From positions 1-64,000 of the forward strand of contig CAYZMH010000003.1 in assembly GCA_964479445.1 (NCBI GenBank): a stretch of DNA of 64,000 nucleotides. Reading direction: 5' to 3'. The stretch's first letter is position 1, and each line of letters begins with the position of its first letter. Below the pieces are notes generated by a model. That model worked only from the letters and a program-made list of their open reading frames with translations, was not told the origin of the DNA and made no database searches. Shown here in pieces: positions 1 to 8,607 of this stretch. Made by a program: the position numbers and the translations under genes. The DNA is from CAYZMH01 sp964479445 (GTDB lineage: Bacteria > Bacteroidota > Bacteroidia > Bacteroidales > GCA-2748055).

Positions 1-333
1 CCCGGTGACATAATCTCCGCCCGGATGCCAGGTGAGGCGCACCGGTTCGCCGCCCCGGGCAGGAATGGCATACACATCTGTATTGCCTTCATATTCCGCT
101 GTAAAAGCGATCCACTCTCCGTCGGGCGAAAAATGGGGCAGGGTTTCGGTGCCGGTGGAGGTGGTGAGCCTGAAGGCATATTGCTCGCCCCGGTCTACCG
201 ACCAGAGGTCATCTGCATAGACAAAAACGATTTGCGAATCACTGATCGTAGGTTGCCGGAGTAACATGGTTCCCTGGCCGGAGAGTACTATAACCTGCAG
301 GAAAACCATCATGGTAGTGACAATGCGTTTCAT
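1..333 (-). CDS. Tricorn/S41-type protease homologue, N-terminal part (runs off the window)
   Basis: Only the first 111 codons are present; the gene continues past base 1. The ATG at 331-333 is followed by a short hydrophobic stretch ending near VLSGQG, which looks like a signal peptide for export to the periplasm. The mature part begins with MLLRQPTISDSQIVFVYADD and continues with the pattern FSPDGEWIAFTAEYEGNTD and PARGGEPVRLTWHPGGD, the repeated blade motif of TolB/WD40-like propellers. This N-terminus is typical of tricorn-protease homologues (propeller, then PDZ and S41 protease domains) and of related amidohydrolases in Bacteroidota. The catalytic part is outside the window, so the enzyme class is inferred from the propeller alone. 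Confidence 0.7.
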   Translation of the reverse strand, partial: MKRIVTTMMVFLQVIVLSGQGTMLLRQPTISDSQIVFVYADDLWSVDRGEQYAFRLTTSTGTETLPHFSPDGEWIAFTAEYEGNTDVYAIPARGGEPVRLTWHPGGDYVTG

Positions 334-542
334 TCTTATAGTTTTTTGTTTATTAAAAGAGCACGATTAAGATCAGAGTGTTGCTGCACTCACCTTGATA
401 CCGGCCTGTTGTATTTATAATATTGTATTTTAAAGACTGATTGATCACGTTATCTGGCCGGTATACGAACGGGATTCATCCGTGTAAAAGATACACAAAC
501 TTTCGGATCGTTCCCGGAGAAATGTTCGAAAACAGGCAGACT

Positions 543-878
543 CTACCTTTTTGCCCGGTAGCGTTCGCGGTCGGCAAAGAAATCCATCAGGAATGTTTTT
601 TCCCTGAATGTTGCTTTGTGGAGGACTCCTGCCGGGATAAAGTAGGAATCGCCTTTCCGGTAAGTCCTGGTCTCCCCGTTCATTGTCAGTTCCATCTCTC
701 CTTCAAACACCACGCCCCACTGATCGCCATGTTTATGCTCGGGTACCTCACCGATAGGTTCGATCTCAAAAAACACAAGTTGATGGTCGTCAGATTGCGA
801 AAGCCATCCGCGTACCCCGTCAAATGGGATGTCGGCCTCGGGCAGTGTTTGAATGATCTCCGGATAATAGGTTGTCAT
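543..878 (-). CDS. Small single-domain cupin protein
   Basis: A 111-residue protein made of one cupin barrel. The metal-binding histidines are visible as H48 and H50 in the EHKHGDQW motif, with H87 in the second cupin motif (PAGVLHKA). The GDSYFIPAG turn before H87 is characteristic of the family. Such small cupins bind a divalent metal and may be isomerases, dioxygenases or ligand sensors; nothing here identifies the substrate. It stands alone, transcribed toward the truncated protease gene, with its own roughly 100-base upstream region shared divergently with the VOC gene. The start is the ATG at 876-878. Confidence 0.75.
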   Translation of the reverse strand: MTTYYPEIIQTLPEADIPFDGVRGWLSQSDDHQLVFFEIEPIGEVPEHKHGDQWGVVFEGEMELTMNGETRTYRKGDSYFIPAGVLHKATFREKTFLMDFFADRERYRAKR

Positions 879-997
879 CGTTGTTTTTCTTACATTCGGT
901 TGTTGTTCCGGCTAATGTACTAAAAAGCCGTGGTATTTTATGCAGTGGCGGTTACCCGGAACGGAAATAAGCGTAAAACTCAAAAGCTATTCATACT

Positions 998-1441
998 ATG
1001 AACCAGGAGAGAATTATTGATATGGGGGTTGTGGTCAGCGACCTGGAACGTTCGCTGGATTTTTACACCCGCGTGATAGGGATGGAACAGGCACGGGAGT
1101 TTCATATCAATCCGGAGTTGGCCGGAGAACTGGGACTTACCCCCGGTATCTCGTTTGATGTTAAAGTAATGCAACTTCCCGGGGAGGGACCGGCAACAAG
1201 TCTGAAACTGATTGCTTTTACTGATATTAAAGGCACGCCAGGAGATTCTATCGGGGATCAAACCGGCATCCGTTATATGACCCTGCGGTTTGTAAACCTT
1301 TCCCCGGTACTGGAGCGCCTGAAGAATGAGGGAATACAAACGGAAGGGAACTCCCCGGTACTTATGAAATCAGGGTCTTACCTGGCGGTGGTTAAGGATC
1401 CCGACGGAATCTTCCTGGAGCTGGCCGGACCTCTCTCGTGA
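998..1441 (+). CDS. VOC family (glyoxalase/bleomycin-resistance fold) protein
   Basis: A 147-residue protein with the paired beta-alpha-beta-beta-beta modules of the vicinal oxygen chelate superfamily. The N-terminal VVVSDLERSLDFYTRVIGM segment and the C-terminal DPDGIFLEL with E141 as the usual last metal ligand are clear. The position that normally carries the first metal-binding histidine reads DMG, so metal binding may be incomplete or use another residue. The family covers glyoxalases, epimerases, dioxygenases and resistance proteins; this member cannot be assigned further. It is convergent with the PPK2 gene, 8 bases away. Confidence 0.75.
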   Translation: MNQERIIDMGVVVSDLERSLDFYTRVIGMEQAREFHINPELAGELGLTPGISFDVKVMQLPGEGPATSLKLIAFTDIKGTPGDSIGDQTGIRYMTLRFVNLSPVLERLKNEGIQTEGNSPVLMKSGSYLAVVKDPDGIFLELAGPLS

Positions 1442-1449
1442 GGCAACAC

Positions 1450-2277
1450 TCAGTAGATCTCCGGTACAAACGTTTGTTCGGTGATCGGTGGCCGGATATA
1501 TCCTTCTTTATTGAGAGGTGGCAGTTCGATCTTCTCATGTTTGATCACCTCGTAAGGGATCATGGATAGGAGGTGGTGAATGCAGTTTAGCCTCGCTTTT
1601 CGTTTATCGTCGGCTTCCACGACGTACCACGGGCAGATCTTGGTGTCGGTATAGGAAAACATTTCATCTTTCGCTTTGGAGTACTCTACCCAGCGCCGGC
1701 GCGATTCCACGTCCATGGTACTGATTTTCCATCGTTTCAGCGGATCGTTGATGCGATCCCTGAATCGTTTTTCCTGTTCTTCATCACTCACCGAAAACCA
1801 GTACTTGATCATGATGATCCCCGAGTGGATCAGCATCTCTTCGAAACGGGGACAGGAGCGCAGGAAATCCCAGTACTCCTCCTCGGTGCAGAATTCCATA
1901 ACCCTCTCCACGCCTGCCCGGTTATACCAGCTCCGGTCGAAAAGAGCCATCTCGCCGGCGGCCGGAAGGTGCTGCACATACCGCTGAAAATACCACTGGG
2001 ATTTCTCTCTTTCTGTGGGAATTCCCAGGGCCACCACCTTGCATACCCTGGGATTCAGTCGCTGGGTGATGCGTTTAATGACGCCACCCTTGCCGGCTGC
2101 ATCGCGTCCTTCAAAGATCACCACCACGCGCAGACCTTTTTGCTTTACCCAGTTGTGGAGGTGAACCAGTTCCAGCTGGAGTTTCTCCAGCTCTTTGAAA
2201 TAGGCTTTCTTTTTAAGCTTTTTGGGCTCTTCTTCGGGGTTTTGTTTCTTTTTTGAACCGGATTTTTTATCACTCAT
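1450..2277 (-). CDS. ppk2: Polyphosphate kinase 2 family protein (PPK2)
   Basis: A 275-residue cytoplasmic kinase that uses inorganic polyphosphate to phosphorylate nucleoside mono- or diphosphates. The Walker A motif GRDAAGKGG lies at about residues 57-65, Walker B and the following loop at FDRSWYNRAGVE near residue 113, and the arginine-rich lid (RFRDRINDPLKRWKIS) further on. The first 20 residues are a lysine-rich tail. Length fits single-domain PPK2 proteins (about 270-300). Whether it prefers NDP or NMP cannot be told from the sequence. It is preceded by about 40 bases and then the start region of no other gene, so it is probably monocistronic. Confidence 0.9.
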   Translation of the reverse strand: MSDKKSGSKKKQNPEEEPKKLKKKAYFKELEKLQLELVHLHNWVKQKGLRVVVIFEGRDAAGKGGVIKRITQRLNPRVCKVVALGIPTEREKSQWYFQRYVQHLPAAGEMALFDRSWYNRAGVERVMEFCTEEEYWDFLRSCPRFEEMLIHSGIIMIKYWFSVSDEEQEKRFRDRINDPLKRWKISTMDVESRRRWVEYSKAKDEMFSYTDTKICPWYVVEADDKRKARLNCIHHLLSMIPYEVIKHEKIELPPLNKEGYIRPPITEQTFVPEIY

Positions 2278-2320
2278 GTCAGGCCAGTTTTATGATGTGA
2301 GGTGCGATGTATTATTCATA

Positions 2321-3436
2321 TTATGTTGATGTTGGCAGGGTGACCCTGAAGGTGGTACCCTCTCCTTCGCGGCTCTCTGCCGAAAGGGTGCCCCGGTTTT
2401 TCTCAACGAACTCTTTGCACACGATCAGACCCAGTCCGGTCCCCTGCTCATCAGCAGTTCCCGGCGTGGAATAGCTTTCATCGATCCTGAAAAGGGTGTT
2501 TATCTTTTTCTCCGGTATGCCTATTCCGGTATCGGTTACAGAGAGGGTAACCCGGCTCTCCCCGTTTTTTCCTTCCGTAGTAGTATCGGATACGGTTACT
2601 TTCCCTTTACTCGCTGTATATTTTATGGCATTGGAGAGCAGGTTCCTTAGTACGGTTCGCAGGGTATTCTCATCTGCAATCACCTTCGTCTTTTTTCCAC
2701 ATTTGTTGATCAGTTTGATCTTCTTGGTTTCGGACTGGGATCTCAATAGCTCAAAGTTCTCCTGGACCAGTTTGTGTACTGAGATCTCCTGCGGTTCGAG
2801 CTGAAGCCTCCCGGTTTGTGCACGCGACCAATAGAGCAGGTTCTCCAGCAAATTATAGGTCGTTTTGGAAGTCTCCTGCATGGAGGCGATCAGTCGTTCT
2901 TTTCCCTCGTCTGACATTCTGGCCGGTGTGGCAAGCATCTGGGTGAACTGAAGGAAACTGCCGATAGGACCCTTCAGATCGTGGGCAATAATGGAGAAGA
3001 ACTTGTCTTTTGTCTGGATGGCTGCTCTCAGGTCATCCTGCAGCTGCTTGATCTTCAAATGCGTTTTAACCCTTGCGATGAGCTCATGCTTGTTGAAGGG
3101 TTTGGTAATGTAATCGACGGCTCCGGTTTGAAATCCTTTGACGATGTCTTCTGTTTCCACTTTGGCTGTGAGGAAGATCACGGGGATCAGGGAAGTGGAA
3201 TCATCCGACTGGAGGATCCGGCATACCTCGTAACCGTCCATTCCGGGCATCATAATATCCAGGAGGATGAGATCGGGCATTGCATGGTTGACTACATCCA
3301 GTGCCTCCTTCCCGGAAGTTGCAAAAGATAGTTCTGCATTGAGTTCTTCACTGAGAAAACTTCCCAGGAGCTGCAGGTTTTTTGGGATATCATCCACCAG
3401 CAGGATCAAATATTTTTTTGTCTCCATGGCGTTCAT
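2321..3436 (-). CDS. Receiver domain-histidine kinase (REC-HisKA-HATPase)
   Basis: A 371-residue soluble two-component protein with reversed hybrid order. The receiver domain spans about residues 8-125 with phosphoacceptor D60 (LILLDIMMPGMDG) and the conserved K112 (YITKPF). It is followed by a coiled linker, a HisKA domain with H152 (IIAHDLKGP) and an HATPase domain with the N box NLLSNAIKYT and G boxes DTGIGIPE and GTGLGL. No membrane segments are seen. The start overlaps the stop of the upstream hybrid kinase by 4 bases (ATGA), so the two are translationally coupled and very probably form one phosphorelay. An in-frame ATG also occurs three codons later. Confidence 0.9.
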   Translation of the reverse strand: MNAMETKKYLILLVDDIPKNLQLLGSFLSEELNAELSFATSGKEALDVVNHAMPDLILLDIMMPGMDGYEVCRILQSDDSTSLIPVIFLTAKVETEDIVKGFQTGAVDYITKPFNKHELIARVKTHLKIKQLQDDLRAAIQTKDKFFSIIAHDLKGPIGSFLQFTQMLATPARMSDEGKERLIASMQETSKTTYNLLENLLYWSRAQTGRLQLEPQEISVHKLVQENFELLRSQSETKKIKLINKCGKKTKVIADENTLRTVLRNLLSNAIKYTASKGKVTVSDTTTEGKNGESRVTLSVTDTGIGIPEKKINTLFRIDESYSTPGTADEQGTGLGLIVCKEFVEKNRGTLSAESREGEGTTFRVTLPTST

Positions 3437-5796
3437 TGTTTGGAAGCAGATTTTAAGGAGTTTTCAAGCATCTGAAGCGTACCCGGGATTTGTTCCAGGT
3501 CGAATCCGGCAACTTGTTCCAGCAGGTATTCGGCCCATTCCCGGATAGCCGACCGGTCATTTTCTTTCCCGTAGGCAAGGAGCTCCTCCCCGAATTTCCG
3601 TATCTCTCCCAGGATCCGGGTTTCCTTCAGCCGAATAAGGGCAGGAAGATATGTTATACTCAGGTGGGTTCGGTCCGCTTCAGGAAGTGAAGTTAACTGC
3701 CTGGTGAGTCTGGTGAAATGGTTTTCACTTTCAGTTTCCTCTTCACCTACATCGCGCTCATGGGGAAGATGTTGCTGAAGTTCAGCAATGACCTGGGTCA
3801 GGCTGACCGGTTTAATCAGGAACCCATCGAATAAGTTTTTACCAGCATCATCCCCGGTTTCAATGGCCGATGCGGTAAGGGCAACCACCGGCATGTTAGG
3901 GATTCCGGGATCCTCCTTGATCCTGCGTGTTGCCTGGTAGCCATCCATGACCGGCATTTTCAGGTCCATGATCACCAGGTCGGGAGGTGTATCCCGGCAG
4001 AACCGGAGTGCTTCTTCACCGTTTGTGCACTCGGAAGCCTCCAGGTTCAGTTCGTCCAGGAAACTGTTCATCATTTTACGGTTCATCGGGACATCGTCCA
4101 CGATAAGCAGGTGGGCTTTTTTAAAGCGGATCTTTTCCCGGGCGGCCGGGTCCCGGCTGGTCCTCTTTTCCCCGCGTGCAATTTCAATACAGGGAAGGTA
4201 TACGGTAAAGGTCGTACCATGATGGTCAGGATCCTCTTTTTCGGTGTTGGATGAGACGGTGACCTCCCCGTTCATCATTCCTGTAAGCCTGCTGGTAATG
4301 GCCAAACCCAGTCCGGTTCCACCTGAACCGTTGATGGTAGCGGCATCGGTTTGATGAAAGGATTTAAAAATGGTATCCAGGTGTTGCTCTTCAATCCCTA
4401 TACCGGAGTCGGACACTTCCAGTTCCAGGTTGATGCAGTTTTTCTTGCTGGTATTCTCTTTGCTGAGGGCAACTATGCGTATGAATCCATGATTGGTAAA
4501 CTTAACCGCATTTCCCAGGAGATTGAGCAGGATCTGTTTTATTCGAAGTTCATCCATCATAAGCAACTCCGGCATTTCGGGATCCATCTCCACGGTCAGG
4601 TCCAGTTCCTTTTGCTGAGCCCTGAACCGGAACAGGTCCCGTATTTCATGTATGACGTTTTTCAAATCGACCGGTTTTTCCCGGATATCCATTTTCCCGG
4701 CTTCGATTTTCGAGAGGTCCAGGATATCGTTTATGAGCTGCAGCAAGGTCTTTCCGCTGCTTTTAATGGAATCCAGGTAATTTTTCAGCAGGAGATCTTC
4801 AATTTTACTCTCCAGGATCTCTGTAAATCCCAGGATGGCATTCATCGGGGTTCGGATTTCATGGCTCATGTTGGCCAGGAATACACTTTTTGAACGATTT
4901 GCCTCGATAGCTTCCCGGCGGGCCTTTTCAAGCATCCGCTGGTACTCCTTCATCCGGGTGATATCCGTATGCGATCCGGCCATGCGCCGGTGTTTACCAT
5001 CTTTATCCCATACCGCGATGGCCCGGGTAAGGATCCATCGATAGGAGCCATCCTTATGACGCATCCGGAATTCGGTCTGGAACGAATCGCGCCTGTCGGC
5101 AAGATAGTCATTCAGGATTTTGAATGTGCGTTCTTTGTCTTCCGGGTGTAACTGGTTTTCAAATGTTTCGAATGAGTTGGGAAGTTCATGATCTTCATAC
5201 CCCAGCTGTGCCTTCCACTGTGGGGAGAGGTAGAGGTCGTTGGAATCAATATGCCAGTCCCAGATACCATCGGAGGATCCCGCGATCGCCAGTTCCAGCC
5301 GTTCTTTGGTATCCTCCAGCTCTTCCTGCAACAACCGGTTTTTGGTCTCATCGTTAAAGATGGTTACCAGGTTTCCGTTCTGCAGCATGTAGATATAGTT
5401 GGTGCGGTATTCGCGGAGCTGTCCGTCCCGTTCAATGGTATAGGGGTAGTACTCCGGGTGCCCCGTATTATCCACCCGCTGCAATGCGCTGATAAATCCC
5501 AACTCCTCGGCAATGGGAAATACCTCGAGCAACGGTTTCCCGATTACCTGTTCACGGCGCAGTCCTTCCATGCTTTCGGCCGCGTGGTTCACCCTTTTTA
5601 TAATGAAATCTGACCGGTCGGGCAGGGGTTCCAGGACGACGACCCCGCTGGAGAGGTTTTCAAACAGATCACGGAATTCGGACTCCTTCTCTTTCAGGCG
5701 TTTTTTTTGTTGCAGCAGTTCTTCTTCTCTCCGGGAGGGTTTGTTCTGGGTACCCCTCCCTATTTTTTGCCGTATGTTTCTGAATAGTGCCTCCAT
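3433..5796 (-). CDS. PAS-PAS hybrid histidine kinase with C-terminal receiver
   Basis: A 787-residue cytoplasmic hybrid sensor kinase. After a basic N-terminus and coiled coil (residues 21-45) come two PAS domains (about 40-155 and 165-285; the second has the PAC-type HKDGSYRWILTRA motif), a HisKA domain with H312 (ANMSHEIRTPMNAIL), an HATPase domain (NLLGNAVKFT, DSGIGIEE, GTGLGLAI), and a receiver with D611 (VIMDLKMPVMDG). About 120 C-terminal residues follow without a recognisable Hpt histidine. There is no transmembrane segment, so the PAS domains should sense an internal signal. The gene is preceded by a good Shine-Dalgarno (GGAGGGG just before the ATG) and a hairpin, and overlaps the next kinase gene. 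Confidence 0.9.
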   Translation of the reverse strand: MEALFRNIRQKIGRGTQNKPSRREEELLQQKKRLKEKESEFRDLFENLSSGVVVLEPLPDRSDFIIKRVNHAAESMEGLRREQVIGKPLLEVFPIAEELGFISALQRVDNTGHPEYYPYTIERDGQLREYRTNYIYMLQNGNLVTIFNDETKNRLLQEELEDTKERLELAIAGSSDGIWDWHIDSNDLYLSPQWKAQLGYEDHELPNSFETFENQLHPEDKERTFKILNDYLADRRDSFQTEFRMRHKDGSYRWILTRAIAVWDKDGKHRRMAGSHTDITRMKEYQRMLEKARREAIEANRSKSVFLANMSHEIRTPMNAILGFTEILESKIEDLLLKNYLDSIKSSGKTLLQLINDILDLSKIEAGKMDIREKPVDLKNVIHEIRDLFRFRAQQKELDLTVEMDPEMPELLMMDELRIKQILLNLLGNAVKFTNHGFIRIVALSKENTSKKNCINLELEVSDSGIGIEEQHLDTIFKSFHQTDAATINGSGGTGLGLAITSRLTGMMNGEVTVSSNTEKEDPDHHGTTFTVYLPCIEIARGEKRTSRDPAAREKIRFKKAHLLIVDDVPMNRKMMNSFLDELNLEASECTNGEEALRFCRDTPPDLVIMDLKMPVMDGYQATRRIKEDPGIPNMPVVALTASAIETGDDAGKNLFDGFLIKPVSLTQVIAELQQHLPHERDVGEEETESENHFTRLTRQLTSLPEADRTHLSITYLPALIRLKETRILGEIRKFGEELLAYGKENDRSAIREWAEYLLEQVAGFDLEQIPGTLQMLENSLKSASKQ

Positions 5797-5812
5797 GACC
5801 CCTCCGTATAAA

Positions 5813-5832
5813 AGGCCGGTGGTTGCCGGCCT
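5813..5832 (-). terminator. Hairpin upstream of the hybrid kinase, possible weak terminator
   Basis: A 7-bp GC-rich stem (AGGCCGG with CCGGCCT, loop TGGTTG) lies between the DUF6340 gene and the hybrid kinase, reading on the minus strand. Only a short T run follows, so it is a weak terminator at best. It ends about 16 bases before the kinase start and could also modulate its translation. Confidence 0.35.
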
Positions 5833-5913
5833 CTGACAAATGCAAAATACACAATAAAAAATTAAATATCAACACCTTAGTTTTTTCGGTTGAGAATGGG
5901 AAGGTGTCCTGTC

Positions 5914-6870
5914 TCAATTGCTTTCCTGTGCTTTGATGAGCGCAACTTCGTTGATGCGCTGACGGAGGATTTCCGCATAATCCCGGGATTTCCTGTTCCT
6001 GTGTTTTCCCCAGGCGGTTTGAGCCCACTCCAGGGCTTTTTCGTTCTGACCCAAAATTTCATGGATCACGGCCAGGTTATGAGCTGCCCGGCCTTTGGTT
6101 TTCCTGCGCCCGGTATCGTAAGCACGGGTGAGTGCTTCAATGGCAGCGTCCCAGTTATTGACCTCCATCATACGGGCCCCTTCGGCCATATCGGGATTTC
6201 TCCTGGATCGCTTATAATATTTTCGTTCCACCCGGTACCAGCTCGGGGTGATGCGGTTGGCGTAGATTCTTCCGGCACTGTAGCTGGCTTCATGCATGGC
6301 TTCATCTTTATTGGCAAGACGAACGATCACCCCTTCCAGCGTGGTGGGTTTTCGCCAGCCGGCGTCATGGAAATACTGGACCTCGTCGATGATGGTTTGC
6401 GTGCCAGGATCGTAAAGCCTGAGCCCGGTTTTTACTTCGGCACGGTCGCTTAGCAATTGCATATGAAAGATTTCCAGGACAATAAGGGCATCGGTGTTGA
6501 ACTGTCTGCAAAGGTCATTCACCTCCTGCCAATCCATAGGCGGAGGAAAATCCAGTCCGCTCCCGGGTCGCTTGCCGGAGAGATTTGTTTTCACGGCAGT
6601 CACCATGGAACCCTGGTTGAGTTGATCATAGATACCTGTGAGACAGATGCGCGGGAGAGGAGCCGGTTCTCCCTCAATGGCAGCGATCAGACCTTTTTCA
6701 AGGAAGTTCACTACGTTGCTCGTGGAGTGGCTTCGGTCAAACAGGGCGATCGACTGAATATGGGAAGGGATATCAACCCGGGCCGGTGCCATCGCATCGA
6801 ATGAGATCGTGGGGGCTGCGCAGATCATGAAGATCAGTGCCAGGAGCGCGGTGCGTTGAATGGTTTTCAT
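5914..6870 (-). CDS. DUF6340-like protein with TPR-type C-terminus
   Basis: A 318-residue exported protein. The ATG at 6868-6870 is chosen because it starts a signal peptide (MKTIQRTALLALIFMICAAP); longer in-frame extensions upstream run into a promoter-like region. The mature start PARVDIPSHIQSIALFDRS and the following LTGIYDQLNQG pattern resemble the Bacteroidota family DUF6340. The last 70 residues contain TPR-like helices (MMEVNNWDAAIEALTRAYD, AAHNLAVIHEILGQNEKALEWAQTAW). The role is unknown; the family is expected in the periplasm or at the outer membrane. No canonical lipobox is seen, unlike many relatives. Confidence 0.65.
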   Translation of the reverse strand: MKTIQRTALLALIFMICAAPTISFDAMAPARVDIPSHIQSIALFDRSHSTSNVVNFLEKGLIAAIEGEPAPLPRICLTGIYDQLNQGSMVTAVKTNLSGKRPGSGLDFPPPMDWQEVNDLCRQFNTDALIVLEIFHMQLLSDRAEVKTGLRLYDPGTQTIIDEVQYFHDAGWRKPTTLEGVIVRLANKDEAMHEASYSAGRIYANRITPSWYRVERKYYKRSRRNPDMAEGARMMEVNNWDAAIEALTRAYDTGRRKTKGRAAHNLAVIHEILGQNEKALEWAQTAWGKHRNRKSRDYAEILRQRINEVALIKAQESN

Positions 6871-6998
6871 TGGATGTTTATTTCTCCATAAATCTAAGAA
6901 ATAGGTGCAAGGAATACAATATGCCAACCGGGAATGATCTGCATGGTTGTCCTGTAAAAACTTAACCGGATCCTCGGGGTCAGAAGCTTCAATTTTGG

Positions 6999-7006
6999 TA
7001 CATTTG
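6999..7006 (+). promoter_or_regulatory. Bacteroidota -7 box (TACATTTG) for the dehydrogenase gene
   Basis: TACATTTG matches the TAnnTTTG consensus and lies 20 bases before the ATG at 7027, followed by GGAG as a possible ribosome binding site. No clear -33 element is visible. Confidence 0.5.
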
Positions 7007-7026
7007 AAAAAAAGTACGGAGTTATT

Positions 7027-7968
7027 ATGAATGCAATTGTGATCAATGAATATGGCGGTCCTGAGAAACTGGAATGGAGAGAGTTCCCGGATCCCCATCC
7101 CGGTCCGGATGAGATCCTGGTGCGGGTGAAAGCCGCATCGGTCAATCCTGTGGACTGGAAGATCAGGGAGGGGCGTTTGAAATTTATCACGGGTCGTACC
7201 TTCCCCCTTTTTTTAGGAACCGAGGTAGCCGGATTTGTGGAGGAGGTTGGATCCGAGGTGAAGGGATTCAAACCCGGCGACCGGGTTTTTGCCGGGATGA
7301 GCTATAAGGGGGGAGGATATGCAGAGAAGGCTGTTACCCGGGGCGACCGTGCCATACTGATCCCGCCGGAGATCGGTTTCACGGAAGCATGTACTTTTGC
7401 GGTGGCCGGTATCACACCGCTACAGGGTTTTCGAAAGCACACCGGTGTAAAAAAGGGTACCCGGGTACTGGTCAACGGGGCATCAGGGGGTGTGGGAACC
7501 TACGCAGTTCAGATTGCTAAACTGCTGGGAGGCACTGTGACAGGCGTATGCAGTGAAAAGAACATGGAGTTGGTGAAGGGTTTGGGAGCCGATGAAGTGA
7601 TTGATTACCGGAAGGAGGATTTCCGTGACCGGCATGAGACCTGGGATATTATTCTTGATGCTGCCTCAAACGCGGTTTTTAAAGAGGTTCGTTCATCCCT
7701 GCGGAAGAACGGGGTGCTTATCAAACTGAACTATTCGGTTCGGACCATTCTGACCGGTGCATGGACACGCCTTTTTTCCGATAAGAAGGTAAAGATGATC
7801 GTGCTCCATAACGAACCTGCCGACCTGGAATGGATCCGCGATCATGTCGCTTCGGGTGCCATGCGGGTGGTGGTTGATCGCACTTTCCCGCTGGAAGATG
7901 CGGCCGAGGCACACCGCTATAGTGAAACCCTTCGGGCGGTGGGTAAGATTGTCCTTGTGGTGGAATGA
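7027..7968 (+). CDS. Zinc-independent medium-chain dehydrogenase (quinone oxidoreductase-like)
   Basis: A 313-residue NAD(P)-dependent medium-chain dehydrogenase/reductase. The N-terminal GroES-like domain (about 1-115) has VKAASVNPVDWKIREG, characteristic of the zeta-crystallin/quinone-oxidoreductase subgroup, and lacks the cysteine cluster of zinc alcohol dehydrogenases. The Rossmann domain begins with the nucleotide-binding motif NGASGGVGTYAVQIAK at about residue 147. The C-terminus (AEAHRYSETLRAVGKIVLVV) is typical. Substrates of the family are quinones, enones or nitroalkanes; this one cannot be assigned. The stop is 3 bases from the convergent upp stop. Confidence 0.85.
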   Translation: MNAIVINEYGGPEKLEWREFPDPHPGPDEILVRVKAASVNPVDWKIREGRLKFITGRTFPLFLGTEVAGFVEEVGSEVKGFKPGDRVFAGMSYKGGGYAEKAVTRGDRAILIPPEIGFTEACTFAVAGITPLQGFRKHTGVKKGTRVLVNGASGGVGTYAVQIAKLLGGTVTGVCSEKNMELVKGLGADEVIDYRKEDFRDRHETWDIILDAASNAVFKEVRSSLRKNGVLIKLNYSVRTILTGAWTRLFSDKKVKMIVLHNEPADLEWIRDHVASGAMRVVVDRTFPLEDAAEAHRYSETLRAVGKIVLVVE

Positions 7969-7971
7969 CCA

Positions 7972-8592
7972 TTATTTTGTTCCAAATAACCTGTCTCCGG
8001 CATCCCCGAGTCCGGGTACAATATACCCCTGCTCATTAAGCCTTTCATCCAGCGCTGCCAGGTAGATGCGCACATCGGGATGCCGTTCCCTGATAATATC
8101 CACCCCCTCGGGGGCTCCTACGATACAGACCAGCCGGATGTTTGTTGCCCCCTTCTTTTTAATCGCGGTGATCGCTGCCGCAGCGCTCCCTCCTGTGGCC
8201 AGCATCGGGTCCAGGACCATGCATTCCGCTTTCTCCAGGTGTTCAGGAAACTTGGAGTAGTAGGTTTGTGGTTCCAGGGTTTCGTGGTCGCGGTAGATCC
8301 CGATATGTCCCACCTTGGCCGAGGGAACCAGTGAACGGATGCCATCTACCATTCCGAGTCCGGCCCTGAGCACAGGCACCAGTACGATTTCCCTGGATAA
8401 CTCCCCGCTTTCACACGGTCCGACCGGAGTTTCTATACGGACAGGATCCAGGGGAATGTCCCTTGTGATTTCATAAGCCATCAATCCGGCTATCTCATCC
8501 AGTATTTCCCTGAAGGTTTTGGTGTTGGTCTCTTTTTTCCGTAAACGGGTTAATTTATGAGTGATCAGTGGGTGTTCAAGGACCTGAAGCAT
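7972..8592 (-). CDS. upp: Uracil phosphoribosyltransferase
   Basis: A 206-residue enzyme that salvages uracil: uracil plus PRPP gives UMP. The PRPP-binding motif VLDPMLATGGSAAAAI, the flexible loop PVLRAGLGMVDG and the uracil-binding C-terminus PGLGDAGDRLFGTK are all present; length matches the family (about 208). Its ATG lies 15 bases after the stop of the DUF1080 gene on the same strand, so the two may be co-transcribed, although no functional link is apparent. Confidence 0.95.
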   Translation of the reverse strand: MLQVLEHPLITHKLTRLRKKETNTKTFREILDEIAGLMAYEITRDIPLDPVRIETPVGPCESGELSREIVLVPVLRAGLGMVDGIRSLVPSAKVGHIGIYRDHETLEPQTYYSKFPEHLEKAECMVLDPMLATGGSAAAAITAIKKKGATNIRLVCIVGAPEGVDIIRERHPDVRIYLAALDERLNEQGYIVPGLGDAGDRLFGTK

Positions 8593-8607
8593 AGGATGGA
8601 TATATTT

